Of a stretch of 59,426 nucleotides of DNA, positions 32,002-40,308 are shown one piece after another. Both the position numbers and the translations under genes were made by a program. Positions within the stretch are counted from its first letter, which is position 1, and every line of letters begins with the position of its first letter. Origin of the DNA: Oscillospiraceae bacterium Zagget12 (GTDB lineage: Bacteria; Bacillota; Clostridia; UBA1381); the NCBI GenBank assembly GCA_001941225.1, contig MSHM01000043.1:1-59426 (forward strand), given 5' to 3'. The notes beneath the pieces were generated by a model. The model had not been told where the DNA came from and ran no database searches. It saw only the letters and a program-made list of their open reading frames with translations.

Positions 32002-32066
32002 AAAAAATCTGCCTTTCAATTTTTATCAAAGTATATTATAATATCAAAAAGCGGATTTGTAAATAT

Positions 32067-32819
32067 CTATTTTTCAATTTGTTTGCCCGAATTGTCAATT
32101 ATATAATTATCTTTATATATAAGCTCCGATATTGTCACGAATTCGTACTTACATTCAAGCGCCTCCAAAATTTTGGGCAGAATATTCGCAGTGTTTTTTG
32201 TGCCGTTGTGAAGGAGTATTATATCTCCCGCCTCCGTATTTTTAACAGCTCTGTCATATATTTCCTGCGCGTCCGCGTCGCCGTAATCTATGCCGTCCAC
32301 CGACCACTGTATATACACTCTGCCGCTTGCATCGACGGCTCTTATAACCGTGTCGTTATATCCGCCCGACGGCGCGCGCATAAGATACGGCTTTGTTCCG
32401 GTTACGCTCTCTATTACGGCGTCGCATTTGTCAAGGTCGCTTATTATCTCCTCGGCGGACATTTTTGTATAGTCGGCGTGATTATACGAATGATTTCCGA
32501 TTTCGTGTCCCCTTTCGCTGATTTTCTTAAGGCTGTCCGAATATTTTTCCGCCCAATCGCCTACCGCGAAAAATGTAGCCTTGCAGTTGTACTTGTCCAG
32601 CGTGTCAAGTATTATGTCTATATCATCGTCATTCCACGCGCAGTCGAATGTGAGCGCGATTTTGTTATCGGCGCGTTCCACGCTGTAGATAGGAACCTCT
32701 CTGCCGTTCACAAGAAAAACCGACGCTGTGCGCGACGCGGAAAACCATACCGCGCTTATCAATATGAGTACCAGCGCGGACGCTATTATATGTTTCAGCT
32801 TTATTACCGCAAAAATCAA
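32067..32819 (-). CDS. Polysaccharide deacetylase, CE4 family (PdaB-like)
   Basis: A 250-residue protein with an N-terminal signal anchor (about 8-28) and an extracellular NodB domain. The metal site comprises Asp59 in LTFDCAWND and the His pair H110/H114 in GNHSYNHAD. It probably removes N-acetyl groups from peptidoglycan or a related glycan. TFDCAW in place of TFDDGP is similar to the PdaB subgroup. Translation starts at TTG with GGGAGG 8 bases upstream. That site lies in a hairpin (ATGCCGAC 32821-32828 with GTCGGCAT 32876-32883). Confidence 0.88.
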   Translation of the reverse strand: MIFAVIKLKHIIASALVLILISAVWFSASRTASVFLVNGREVPIYSVERADNKIALTFDCAWNDDDIDIILDTLDKYNCKATFFAVGDWAEKYSDSLKKISERGHEIGNHSYNHADYTKMSAEEIISDLDKCDAVIESVTGTKPYLMRAPSGGYNDTVIRAVDASGRVYIQWSVDGIDYGDADAQEIYDRAVKNTEAGDIILLHNGTKNTANILPKILEALECKYEFVTISELIYKDNYIIDNSGKQIEK

Positions 32820-32820
32820 A

Positions 32821-32883
32821 ATGCCGACCTCCCAAAACAGTAATTTGTAAAATTATCCATTACTATTTTATTCGAGTCGGCAT
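32821..32883 (-). promoter_or_regulatory. Hairpin covering the ribosome binding region of the deacetylase gene
   Basis: An 8-bp stem (32821-32828 and 32876-32883) closes a 47-base loop that contains a second stem, AGTAAT/ATTACT. GGGAGG lies at the base of the outer stem, so pairing could limit translation. The same stem could help end transcription of the upstream minus-strand gene. Confidence 0.35.
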
Positions 32884-32895
32884 CGGTTTATTACT

Positions 32896-33384
32896 CTACA
32901 GCAGCCACGACGGCAGATTTTTTTTCTTTTCCTCTTTTTTCGGTTCCGCTTTCTTTTCCTCTTTTATGAGCGGTTTCGGCGTCGGCTTTTGCGTTTTTCT
33001 TACGGCGGGTCTTTTCTTCGGCTTTACTTCGCCGCTTTGGAGGGTTTTGATTTTTTCTTCTATTTCTCCGTCCGTTTCAAGCGGTTCGCTTGCAAAACGT
33101 CCCGAAAACAGCTTACCCTCGCGGTTATGCGTTCTGTTGAAATACCTGGCATAGCTTGTTGTAACGGATTTCATTGCCATTGAAATTCCCTTTTCGCCCT
33201 CTTTTACAACAAGTCTTATCTCACCTTGCGCCAAAAAGGAACCGTGCACTATGCCGGTGGCAAAATTCTTTTCCAAAATTTCAAGAAATTTTTTCTTGTC
33301 CTCCTCGGTTACAAACAGCTCCTCACCTTTTAACACAACATAATAATTTCCGCTTATACTCATCTTTCTTGCCTCACGAGCCAT
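32896..33384 (-). CDS. RAYT (REP-associated tyrosine transposase)-derived protein without catalytic motifs
   Basis: A 162-residue protein. Residues 1-115 align in outline with the Y1/RAYT transposase fold: MAREARK, a YYVVLKG strand, FVTEEDKKKFLEIL, MAMKSVTTSYARYFN, and GKLFSGRFASEPL. The His-x-His metal motif expected near residues 51-60 reads QGEIRLVV, and no catalytic Tyr follows, so transposition activity is not expected. Residues 116-162 are a Lys/Glu/Pro-rich tail ending NLPSWLL. A GGAGGGG site precedes the ATG. It is probably a domesticated nucleic-acid-binding protein, an inference from structure loss with an intact reading frame. Confidence 0.7.
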   Translation of the reverse strand: MAREARKMSISGNYYVVLKGEELFVTEEDKKKFLEILEKNFATGIVHGSFLAQGEIRLVVKEGEKGISMAMKSVTTSYARYFNRTHNREGKLFSGRFASEPLETDGEIEEKIKTLQSGEVKPKKRPAVRKTQKPTPKPLIKEEKKAEPKKEEKKKNLPSWLL

Positions 33385-33538
33385 TTTACTGTCCCCTCCT
33401 TTTTTCTATATTGTACCACAAATTTGTAAGGGACACTAAAACATTTTGATTACATTTTCAAGACAAGTCGGTAATAAAGCCTGTCAATACGGAATATTTA
33501 TATCTTATATCATAAGATTAACAAACGGGAGGATTAAT

Positions 33539-36118
33539 ATGAAAACATACCATAATATCACAATCAAGCAAACCGCGCAGGAGCTGAAAACCGACATAAA
33601 AACCGGTCTTACAACGGAGGAGGCGAAAAAGCGTCTTGCGCGTTACGGCAAAAACGAGCTTAAAGAGAAGAAAAGGAAAAATATATTCATAAAATTTCTT
33701 GAGCAGTTCAATGATTTTATGATAATCATACTTCTTGCCGCGGCGGCGGTATCCTTTGCCACATCGCTTATGCAGGGCGACGCCGACATAGCCGAGCCTG
33801 TAATTATACTCGCCATTGTGGTTTTAAACGCGCTTTTGGGCGTTATACAGGAAAGGCGCGCCGAAAAAAGTCTTGACGCTTTAAAAAAGCTGTCATCGCC
33901 GCACGCCTGCGTACTCCGCAGCGGAAACGAGCTTACAATAAACGCGGCGGACGTTGTACCCGGCGATATACTTATACTGTCGGCGGGCGACCTTGTGGCG
34001 GCGGACTGCCGCCTTATAACCGCCAACAATCTTACGATAGACGAGTCCTCTCTTACGGGCGAATCGATAAACGCCGAAAAAAACGCGGATATTATTCTCG
34101 ATGAGTTTGCTCCGCTCGGTGACAGGAAAAATATTGTGCTTGCCTCCGGCTCCGTCACCGGCGGCAAGGGCAGCGGCATTGTAACCGGCACCGGTATGAA
34201 CACCGAGGTCGGACATATCGCCAATCTTCTGCTTACCGACGAAACGGAGCAGACACCTCTGCAAAAAAAGCTTGCCGATACCGGTAAAACGCTCGGAATC
34301 GCGGCGCTTATAATATGCTTGGTTATATTTATTGTAGGACTGTTCCGTCATCTTCCTCCGTTCGATATGTTTATGACGGCGGTTTCACTTGCCGTGGCGG
34401 CTATTCCCGAGGGTCTGCCCGCGATAGTTACAATAATGCTTGCAATAGGCGTGATGCGTATGTCAAAGCACAACGCGATAGTGCGCAATCTGCCGTCGGT
34501 CGAAACGCTCGGCAGCGCGTCGGTAATATGCTCCGACAAAACAGGCACTCTTACGCAAAACAAAATGACCGTAACCGCGGTATATACCGAAGATGAGAAA
34601 ATGCTGTACCGTCTTTGCGCGATGTGCTGCGACGATGAGGGACATAAAAGTCCCACTGAAAGCGCTCTCTTGACTGCGGCAAAGAATAACGGTTTTGATA
34701 AAGCGGCGCTTGATAAAAAATACCGGCGCATAGATGAGATACCCTTTGACTCCACCCGAAAGCGTATGACTACAATGCACCGCGACATAAAAGGCTATAA
34801 GACCATAGTAAAGGGTGCGCTTGAATTTGTCCTGCCCTTATGTCAAAGCGTATACAACGGAGAAAAGGCTGTGCCTCTTTCAAGCCGAGGCAGAAAAAAA
34901 ATACTCTCCGAAAACGCAAAAATGACCTCCGATGGACTTAGGGTAATAGCGGTATGCTACCGCGACGATTATATAAAATCTCCCATTAATGAAGATAATA
35001 TGGTGTTTATCGGTCTTATAGGTATGGAGGATCCTCCGAGAGCGGAGGCAAAGCTGTCCGTTGACCGCTGCAAAAAAGCCGGTATACGCTCCGTTATGAT
35101 AACGGGCGACCATGCCGGAACGGCGTTTTCAATCGCAAAGCGTATAGGAATTGCCGAAAGCGAAACGGAAATTATGACCGGTGAGGAGCTTGACAAAATT
35201 TCCGACACTTCTCTTGCGCGCACAATAAACAAATACAGCATATTCGCCCGCGTAACTCCGAGCCATAAAATGAAAATCGTAAAGGCGCTCAAAGCGAACG
35301 GCGAAATTGTGGCAATGACAGGCGACGGCGTGAACGACGCTCCGGCTCTCGCCGCCGCGGATATAGGGTGCAGTATGGGCATCACCGGTACAGATGTGGC
35401 AAAATCCGCCTCGGATATGGTGCTTACCGACGATAATTTCGCCACCATTGTATACGCCGTCCGCGAGGGCAGAAGTATTTTTGCAAATATAAAAAAGGCG
35501 GTTCAATTTCTGCTGTCAAGCAATATAGGCGAAATACTTACAATATTTTCGGGAATAATGTTCGGCTGGTCCTCGCCCTTGACCGCGATACAGCTTTTAT
35601 GGGTAAATCTCGTTACAGACTCGCTGCCCGCCATCGCTCTCGGACTTGACGCGCCCGAAGACGATATTATGGAAAGAAAACCGCGCCCTCCGAAAAAGGG
35701 ACTTTTCGCGGATGGATTATGGGCAGCGATTATCTTCGAGGGACTTATGATAGGCGCGTTGGCGCTTTTGGCGTTCTCTATCGGTGCTAATGTGCTCGGA
35801 GGACTTACAACCGGCAGAACTATGGCTTTCGCCGTGCTGAGCATATCTCAGCTTGTGCACGCGTTCAATATGCGCAGCGAACATTCGGTTATTAAGGCGG
35901 GATTATTTAAAAATCCGTATCTTGTTCTGTCTCTTATAGCGGGACTTATTCTTGAGATTTCGGTAATTTCAATTCCGAAACTCGCCGTTATTTTCGGCGC
36001 TGTTCCTCTCGGAGCGGCGGGTTGGAGCATTGCCGGACTGCTGTCGGTTATGCCGATTGTGATTGTGGAGCTGCAAAAGCTTGTTACCTCCGTGATATAC
36101 GGCGGCAAAGAACGGTAA
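33539..36118 (+). CDS. Calcium-type P-type ATPase (P2)
   Basis: A cation pump of 859 residues. It has the N-terminal cation-ATPase domain (1-60), the actuator motif TGES (173-176), the M4 ion site PEGL (290-293), the phosphorylated Asp333 in CSDKTGTLTQN, the nucleotide-binding domain, and the hinge TGDGVNDAPAL, then C-terminal helices. Domain order and M4 motif match bacterial SERCA/PMCA-like Ca2+ exporters. Mn2+ or other ions remain possible. The start at 33539 follows GGGAGGA; earlier in-frame codons are not supported. Confidence 0.93.
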   Translation: MKTYHNITIKQTAQELKTDIKTGLTTEEAKKRLARYGKNELKEKKRKNIFIKFLEQFNDFMIIILLAAAAVSFATSLMQGDADIAEPVIILAIVVLNALLGVIQERRAEKSLDALKKLSSPHACVLRSGNELTINAADVVPGDILILSAGDLVAADCRLITANNLTIDESSLTGESINAEKNADIILDEFAPLGDRKNIVLASGSVTGGKGSGIVTGTGMNTEVGHIANLLLTDETEQTPLQKKLADTGKTLGIAALIICLVIFIVGLFRHLPPFDMFMTAVSLAVAAIPEGLPAIVTIMLAIGVMRMSKHNAIVRNLPSVETLGSASVICSDKTGTLTQNKMTVTAVYTEDEKMLYRLCAMCCDDEGHKSPTESALLTAAKNNGFDKAALDKKYRRIDEIPFDSTRKRMTTMHRDIKGYKTIVKGALEFVLPLCQSVYNGEKAVPLSSRGRKKILSENAKMTSDGLRVIAVCYRDDYIKSPINEDNMVFIGLIGMEDPPRAEAKLSVDRCKKAGIRSVMITGDHAGTAFSIAKRIGIAESETEIMTGEELDKISDTSLARTINKYSIFARVTPSHKMKIVKALKANGEIVAMTGDGVNDAPALAAADIGCSMGITGTDVAKSASDMVLTDDNFATIVYAVREGRSIFANIKKAVQFLLSSNIGEILTIFSGIMFGWSSPLTAIQLLWVNLVTDSLPAIALGLDAPEDDIMERKPRPPKKGLFADGLWAAIIFEGLMIGALALLAFSIGANVLGGLTTGRTMAFAVLSISQLVHAFNMRSEHSVIKAGLFKNPYLVLSLIAGLILEISVISIPKLAVIFGAVPLGAAGWSIAGLLSVMPIVIVELQKLVTSVIYGGKER

Positions 36119-36221
36119 GCGCGTTTTTTACGCTTTATGAGTGGATATGTCAACGCCGTTATTGCTTATCGGCAGTTTGTTTGTGTAGACTGTACAAAAT
36201 TAATTTTTTTAAAGTTAGCTA

Positions 36222-36250
36222 TTGAAAATTTTTAAATTTTGGGTTATAAT
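36222..36250 (+). promoter_or_regulatory. Promoter of the DtxR/MntR-type gene
   Basis: TTGAAA (36222-36227), 17-base spacer, TATAAT (36245-36250). Predicted transcription begins about 120 bases before the start codon. Confidence 0.7.
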
Positions 36251-36256
36251 GATTAT

Positions 36257-36379
36257 GTAAACAATATTATTGGCACATAACGGCACTGTTCGCCGATGAA
36301 TAATTATTTGAAACCAAAGAGGGTTTTGGAAACGTCACGTTTCTATGCCCTCTTTATTTTTTTACAGGAGGTAATTCTT
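36257..36379 (+). promoter_or_regulatory. Leader with internal terminator before the DtxR/MntR-type gene
   Basis: The untranslated leader contains a strong nested hairpin, AAAGAGGG/CCCTCTTT enclosing GAAACG/CGTTTC (about 36316-36354), followed by TATTTTTTT and then directly by the AGGAGGT site. A competing pairing (AAACC with GGTTT) overlaps the first arm. This is the layout of a transcription attenuator or riboswitch. It does not match the riboswitch consensuses that I could recall (yybP-ykoY, fluoride, preQ1). Confidence 0.5.
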
Positions 36380-36766
36380 ATGTTAGTTGATAATAATGAT
36401 ATATGTATTTCCGGCGCGCTTGAGGACTATCTGGAGGCTATTTACTCAATCTCCAAAACCAAATCGAGCGTCAGAATAACAGATATTGCACTTCATCTCG
36501 GAATTTCAAAGCCGAGCGTGAACAGAGCCGTCAACACGCTGAAAAAGCAGGGACTTGTCACCCACGAGCCTTACGGGGACATTGTGCTTACAGAACGCGG
36601 ACGTGAGCTTGGCGAGGACGTGTGGCGCAAGCATAAGATGATTAAGCAGTTTTTGATAAATGTTCTGCGCCTGCCCGAGTCCGAGGCAGAAAGAGAGGCT
36701 TGCCAAATAGAGCATAACATAAGCCGAAATACCGTTGAAAAAATGAAAAGCTTTATGGAAAACTGA
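36380..36766 (+). CDS. DtxR/MntR-family metal-dependent transcriptional regulator
   Basis: A 128-residue repressor with an N-terminal winged helix (VRITDIALHLGISKPSVNRAV recognition region) and the metal/dimerisation domain. There is no SH3 domain. The primary metal ligands can be placed as D16 and E19 (LEDYLEAIY), H85 (RKHKM), C108, E111 and H112 (ACQIEHNIS). The Asp is as in MntR and the Cys as in DtxR, so Mn2+ and Fe2+ are both possible. The start follows AGGAGGT; an earlier ATG at 36296 would read through the leader hairpin. It lies downstream of the P-type ATPase but has its own promoter. Confidence 0.88.
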   Translation: MLVDNNDICISGALEDYLEAIYSISKTKSSVRITDIALHLGISKPSVNRAVNTLKKQGLVTHEPYGDIVLTERGRELGEDVWRKHKMIKQFLINVLRLPESEAEREACQIEHNISRNTVEKMKSFMEN

Positions 36767-36774
36767 ATATGCAT

Positions 36775-36810
36775 ACACGCCGCAAATTTATGTTTCGGCG
36801 TGTTTTTTTA
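36775..36810 (+). terminator. Terminator of the DtxR/MntR-type gene
   Basis: ACACGCCG (36775-36782) pairs with CGGCGTGT (36796-36803), then TTTTTT. Confidence 0.85.
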
Positions 36811-36892
36811 CATTGTCAAAGCTCTTTACGATATGTCGAAAATATGTTATCATATATTCAATTCTTAAAAATATTTTTGGGAGGGATATATT

Positions 36893-37078
36893 ATGAAAAA
36901 GAAATTATACAAATCGAGCTATGACCGAAAAATAGCGGGCGTATGCGGCGGAATCGCGGAATATTTGAATATCGATTCAACCATTGTTCGTCTTTTATGG
37001 GCGGCATTGGTAATATTCTTCGGCACGGGAATACTCGCTTATATCCTTGCCGCGCTTATTATTCCGAATCAAGCATAA
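36893..37078 (+). CDS. PspC-domain membrane protein
   Basis: A 61-residue protein made of one PspC domain: a basic start (MKKKLYKSSYDRKIAGVCGGIAEY), then two hydrophobic stretches, the second a membrane helix (AALVIFFGTGILAYILAALI). Such minimal PspC proteins are widespread in Firmicutes and are linked to envelope stress. GGGAGGG precedes the ATG. Transcribed alone and ended by the hairpin at 37080. Confidence 0.9.
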   Translation: MKKKLYKSSYDRKIAGVCGGIAEYLNIDSTIVRLLWAALVIFFGTGILAYILAALIIPNQA

Positions 37079-37079
37079 C

Positions 37080-37113
37080 AAAAATCCGCTCCTTTGTCCG
37101 GAGCGGATTTCTA
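37080..37113. terminator. Bidirectional terminator between the PspC gene and hydE
   Basis: AAAATCCGCTCC and GGAGCGGATTT pair (37081-37092, 37100-37110) with A/T flanks. Confidence 0.85.
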
Positions 37114-37127
37114 TTAAGCGCGTCTTT

Positions 37128-38144
37128 TTACGGCACAAGCGAATCGCCGCGTCCCATATCCATTTCATATCCCGCGTTTTCTATTCGCCTTTTTAGGCAG
37201 GCGATACACTGTGCAGCCTCGTCGCCCATACATATTTTATTATCGTACAGCGCGTAATCCTCGCGCACTCCGACCGGCGATAAATTCGGCATAACAACAT
37301 TCGCTCCCGCGTCAAATCCCTTTTCGCGCCCGTTCGGGGCAATGGTGCCGAGCGCCGTGGTTGACGGCAAAAGCGTCTTGGGCAGCATAAGCCTTACAAG
37401 CGCAAGCATAGTCAGCGTTAAATTCAGCGTTCCTCCCTTTTCATTGGCAAAGGGACTGTCGTGCTGAGGTATAAACGGTCCTATTCCTACCATATGCGGC
37501 TCAAGCTCCTTCAAAAACAGTAAATCCTCCGCAAGCGTTTCATCGGTCTGATACGGTGAACCCGTCATAAATCCGGCTCCGACCTGATAGCCCAGCTCAC
37601 GCAGCGTATACAAACAATTTTTCCTGTTTTCAAGCGACATGCACGACGGGTGAAGTTTGCCGTAATGATTATTATTCGCGGTTTCGTGCCGCAAAAGATA
37701 CCTGTCCGCTCCCGCGTCCTTGTACGCCTTATAGCTCTCTCTTGATTTTTCTCCTATTGAAAGAGTGACGGCACATTCGGGATATTTTTCCTTTATATCG
37801 TAAATAATATCGCACATAATTTTATCTGTAAAATAGTTGTCCTCGCCGCCTTGCAGGACATATGTATTAAAGCCGAGCCGATGTCCCTCGGCGCAGCAGT
37901 CCGAAATTTGCTCTCTTGTGAGCCTGTAGCGGTGCGCGTTTTTATTTCCGCGGCGTATTCCGCAATAGTAGCAGTCGTTTTTGCAGTAATTTGTAAACTC
38001 TATAAGTCCTCTTACAAAAATCCTTTTACCGTAATTCCCGTCACGCTCCGCCCTCGCCGCTCCGAGCAGCTCGCCCGACGGATTATCTCTGTTTTGAGCT
38101 ATTATCTCGGCAAGCTCGTTTTTTGTCATTGATTTTATATCCAT
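37128..38144 (-). CDS. hydE: [FeFe]-hydrogenase maturation radical SAM protein HydE
   Basis: One of three maturases that build the H-cluster of [FeFe]-hydrogenase. The 338-residue TIM-barrel protein has the cluster motif CKNDCYYCGIRRGN (CX3CX2C), a GGEDNYF SAM-binding region and the HydE segments LRHETANNNHYGKLHP and GAGFMTGSPYQTDE. PylB and BioB relatives are less similar by these motifs. HydF, HydG and the hydrogenase are not in the window. It is monocistronic. Confidence 0.93.
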   Translation of the reverse strand: MDIKSMTKNELAEIIAQNRDNPSGELLGAARAERDGNYGKRIFVRGLIEFTNYCKNDCYYCGIRRGNKNAHRYRLTREQISDCCAEGHRLGFNTYVLQGGEDNYFTDKIMCDIIYDIKEKYPECAVTLSIGEKSRESYKAYKDAGADRYLLRHETANNNHYGKLHPSCMSLENRKNCLYTLRELGYQVGAGFMTGSPYQTDETLAEDLLFLKELEPHMVGIGPFIPQHDSPFANEKGGTLNLTLTMLALVRLMLPKTLLPSTTALGTIAPNGREKGFDAGANVVMPNLSPVGVREDYALYDNKICMGDEAAQCIACLKRRIENAGYEMDMGRGDSLVP

Positions 38145-38217
38145 AGCCGTTTCCTCCGTATACTATTATAATACATTATGCCTCTTTTATCAAGCGCATA
38201 TATTTTACTTAATTTTA

Positions 38218-38247
38218 TTGACTATACTATGCAAAATGTGTTATAAT
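38218..38247 (+). promoter_or_regulatory. Promoter of the RNase J gene
   Basis: TTGACT (38218-38223), 18-base spacer, TATAAT (38242-38247). Confidence 0.65.
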
Positions 38248-38294
38248 ATAATTGTTGTAATAATGATCGGAAATAATTATATGGAGGTAAAATT

Positions 38295-39962
38295 GTGGCA
38301 AAAGCTAAAAAACTGAAAATCATACCATTGGGCGGTCTTGATGAAATCGGAAAAAATTTGACCGCTATTGAGTACGGAAATGAAATTATAATGGTAGATT
38401 GCGGTATGGCTTTCCCTGATGACGATATGCCCGGTGTGGATATGGTTATAAACGATATTTCATATTTGGAAAAAAACTGGTCGAAAATCAAGGGAATTTT
38501 TCTTACTCACGGTCATGAGGACCATATCGGCGGATTGCCTTATTTCTTAAATGCAATAAATGTTCCCGTTTACGGCACAAGGCTTACTCTCGGACTCGTC
38601 GAGCATAAGCTTAAGGAGCATAATCTTTTATCAAGCGTAAAGCTGATACGTGCAAAGCACGGAACTGTAATCAACGCGGGACAAAACTTTTCTGTTGAAT
38701 TTATCCGCACAAATCACTCAATCGCAGACAGCGCCGCTCTGGCAATAAAAACGCCTGTCGGAACGGTTATTCATATGGGCGATTTCAAAATCGACACCAC
38801 TCCGATTGTCGGAGATATGATTGACCTTGCAAGGCTTGGGGAGCTTGGCAAGGAGGGCGTACTCGCGCTTATGTCGGACAGCACCAATGTGGAGCGTCCC
38901 GGATACGCGATGAGCGAGCGCAGCGTAGGCGAAAAATTTGAACAGATTTTTAAAGGGTGCAACAAGCGCATTATAGTCGCCACGTTCGCGTCAAACGTGC
39001 ACAGAGTGCAGCAGATTATCGACGCGGCGGCAAAGAACGGACGCAAGGTTGCGGTTTCGGGAAGAAGTATGGAAAATATTGTTGAAATATCAATTCTTCT
39101 CGGATATATGAAGGTGCCGGAAGGCGTGCTTATCAATATTGACAACATTAAAAAATACAGACCAAATCAAGTAGTTATTATTACAACAGGCTCACAGGGC
39201 GAGCCTATGAGCGCCCTGACAAGAATGGCGTTCTCCGACCACCGCAAGGTTGAGGTTACAAAGGACGACCTTATCATAATAAGCGCAACGCCTATTCCCG
39301 GAAACGAAAAATCCGTTTCAAGCGTCATCAACGAGCTGTTCAAGATAGGCGCGGAGGTAATTTATAAGGCTCTTATGGACGTTCACGTTTCGGGACACGC
39401 CTGTCAAGAGGAGCTAAAGCTTATACTGGCGCTTACAAAGCCTAAATTCTTTATACCCGTACACGGAGAGCACAGGCATCTTGTTCTGCACAAGCAGCTT
39501 GCCGAAAGCGTGGGTATTCCCGAAAAGAATTGTTTCGTTCTCTCCAACGGACAGGTACTTGAGCTTGATCAAAACAACGCAAAGCTCGGTGCTGCCGTTC
39601 AGGCGGGAAAAATTTTGGTTGACGGACTCGGCGTGGGCGATGTCGGAAACATTGTACTGCGCGACAGAAAGCACCTTTCTCAGGACGGACTTATCATCGT
39701 CGTCGTCACAATATCGCACGATGAGAAAAAAATGGTTTCCCACCCCGATGTGATTTCACGCGGATTTGTATATGTGCGCGAGGCGGAAACGCTTATTGAC
39801 GGAGTTAAAGCCATAGCCGCGGAAAGCGCGGAGGACTGTTTGGGAAAACGCAATATGGATTGGTCAACATTGAAAAATTCTATGCGCGCGGCGGTCGCGA
39901 AATATATCTACGAGCAAACAAAGCGCAGTCCTATGATACTGCCTATTATTGAAGAGGTTTGA
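38295..39962 (+). CDS. rnj: Ribonuclease J
   Basis: Metallo-beta-lactamase/beta-CASP ribonuclease with 5'-3' exo- and endonuclease activity, central to mRNA turnover and rRNA maturation in this phylum. 555 residues, standard length. The zinc motif is THGHEDHIGG (H72, H74, D76, H77). The beta-CASP domain includes SDSTNVERPGYAMSERSVG and the C-terminal region begins near residue 450. Translation starts at GTG after GGAGGT. Only one RNase J gene is seen here, so J1 and J2 are not distinguished. Confidence 0.97.
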   Translation: MAKAKKLKIIPLGGLDEIGKNLTAIEYGNEIIMVDCGMAFPDDDMPGVDMVINDISYLEKNWSKIKGIFLTHGHEDHIGGLPYFLNAINVPVYGTRLTLGLVEHKLKEHNLLSSVKLIRAKHGTVINAGQNFSVEFIRTNHSIADSAALAIKTPVGTVIHMGDFKIDTTPIVGDMIDLARLGELGKEGVLALMSDSTNVERPGYAMSERSVGEKFEQIFKGCNKRIIVATFASNVHRVQQIIDAAAKNGRKVAVSGRSMENIVEISILLGYMKVPEGVLINIDNIKKYRPNQVVIITTGSQGEPMSALTRMAFSDHRKVEVTKDDLIIISATPIPGNEKSVSSVINELFKIGAEVIYKALMDVHVSGHACQEELKLILALTKPKFFIPVHGEHRHLVLHKQLAESVGIPEKNCFVLSNGQVLELDQNNAKLGAAVQAGKILVDGLGVGDVGNIVLRDRKHLSQDGLIIVVVTISHDEKKMVSHPDVISRGFVYVREAETLIDGVKAIAAESAEDCLGKRNMDWSTLKNSMRAAVAKYIYEQTKRSPMILPIIEEV

Positions 39963-39982
39963 TGGTACCGCGGAACAATTTT

Positions 39983-40045
39983 ACCCTCCTTTCATATTAT
40001 ATATTGTAAGATGCTCTTACGATTAGTAAGAAAGGAGGGTTTTTT
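39983..40045 (+). promoter_or_regulatory. Hairpin that sequesters the ribosome binding site of the next gene
   Basis: An 11-bp perfect stem, ACCCTCCTTTC (39983-39993) with GAAAGGAGGGT (40030-40040), holds the whole AGGAGG site of the small membrane protein gene. Inside the loop is a second hairpin, GTAAGA-TGC-TCTTAC (40006-40020). Five T's follow the stem, then ATG. It may act as the RNase J terminator and as a translational switch. Confidence 0.6.
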
Positions 40046-40252
40046 ATGTCTTGCGGATCAAGTTGCCGAATAGGACTGCCGCTGTATGCGCTCAGCGCGT
40101 TGTTTACGCTGATAGTGGGTCTTATTTTGGGCGCAGTATTCCCCACTGCATTGGGAATTATTCTTATTCCGTTGATTATTGCGGCGGTAATATTGTTTTT
40201 TGTAATATTATTTTTGCTGATTAAATATTTCTGCTGCAGCTGTATGTCTTAG
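40046..40252 (+). CDS. Small two-helix membrane protein, Cys-rich ends
   Basis: A 68-residue protein that I do not recognise. It starts MSCGSSCRIGLP, has two hydrophobic helices (about 13-33 and 38-60) and ends YFCCSCMS, giving six cysteines, all near the ends. It could bind metal or form disulfides. It follows RNase J by 83 bases and has a strong but occluded AGGAGGG site. It is convergent with the rubrerythrin gene. Confidence 0.65.
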   Translation: MSCGSSCRIGLPLYALSALFTLIVGLILGAVFPTALGIILIPLIIAAVILFFVILFLLIKYFCCSCMS

Positions 40253-40262
40253 AAAACAGCAA

Positions 40263-40285
40263 GTGATGCACAAAATGTGCATCAC
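40263..40285. terminator. Hairpin between the small membrane protein and rubrerythrin genes
   Basis: GTGATGCACA and TGTGCATCAC form a perfect 10-bp stem with a 3-base loop. There is no strong T run on either side, so termination may be inefficient. Confidence 0.5.
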
Positions 40286-40308
40286 CTACATAAGTTTCTT
40301 ATTTAATT

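Noticed and set aside
31045-32106. 353-codon plus-strand frame antisense to the GH43 gene
   Set aside because: The GH43 frame has all three catalytic acids in place; the antisense frame has no recognisable domain.
32896-33384. Active IS200/IS605-type insertion sequence
   Set aside because: The HUH motif and catalytic Tyr are missing, and no terminal structures or second copy are visible.
36257-36379. Fluoride, preQ1 or yybP-ykoY riboswitch
   Set aside because: Only short fragments of these consensuses can be found and the conserved cores do not line up.
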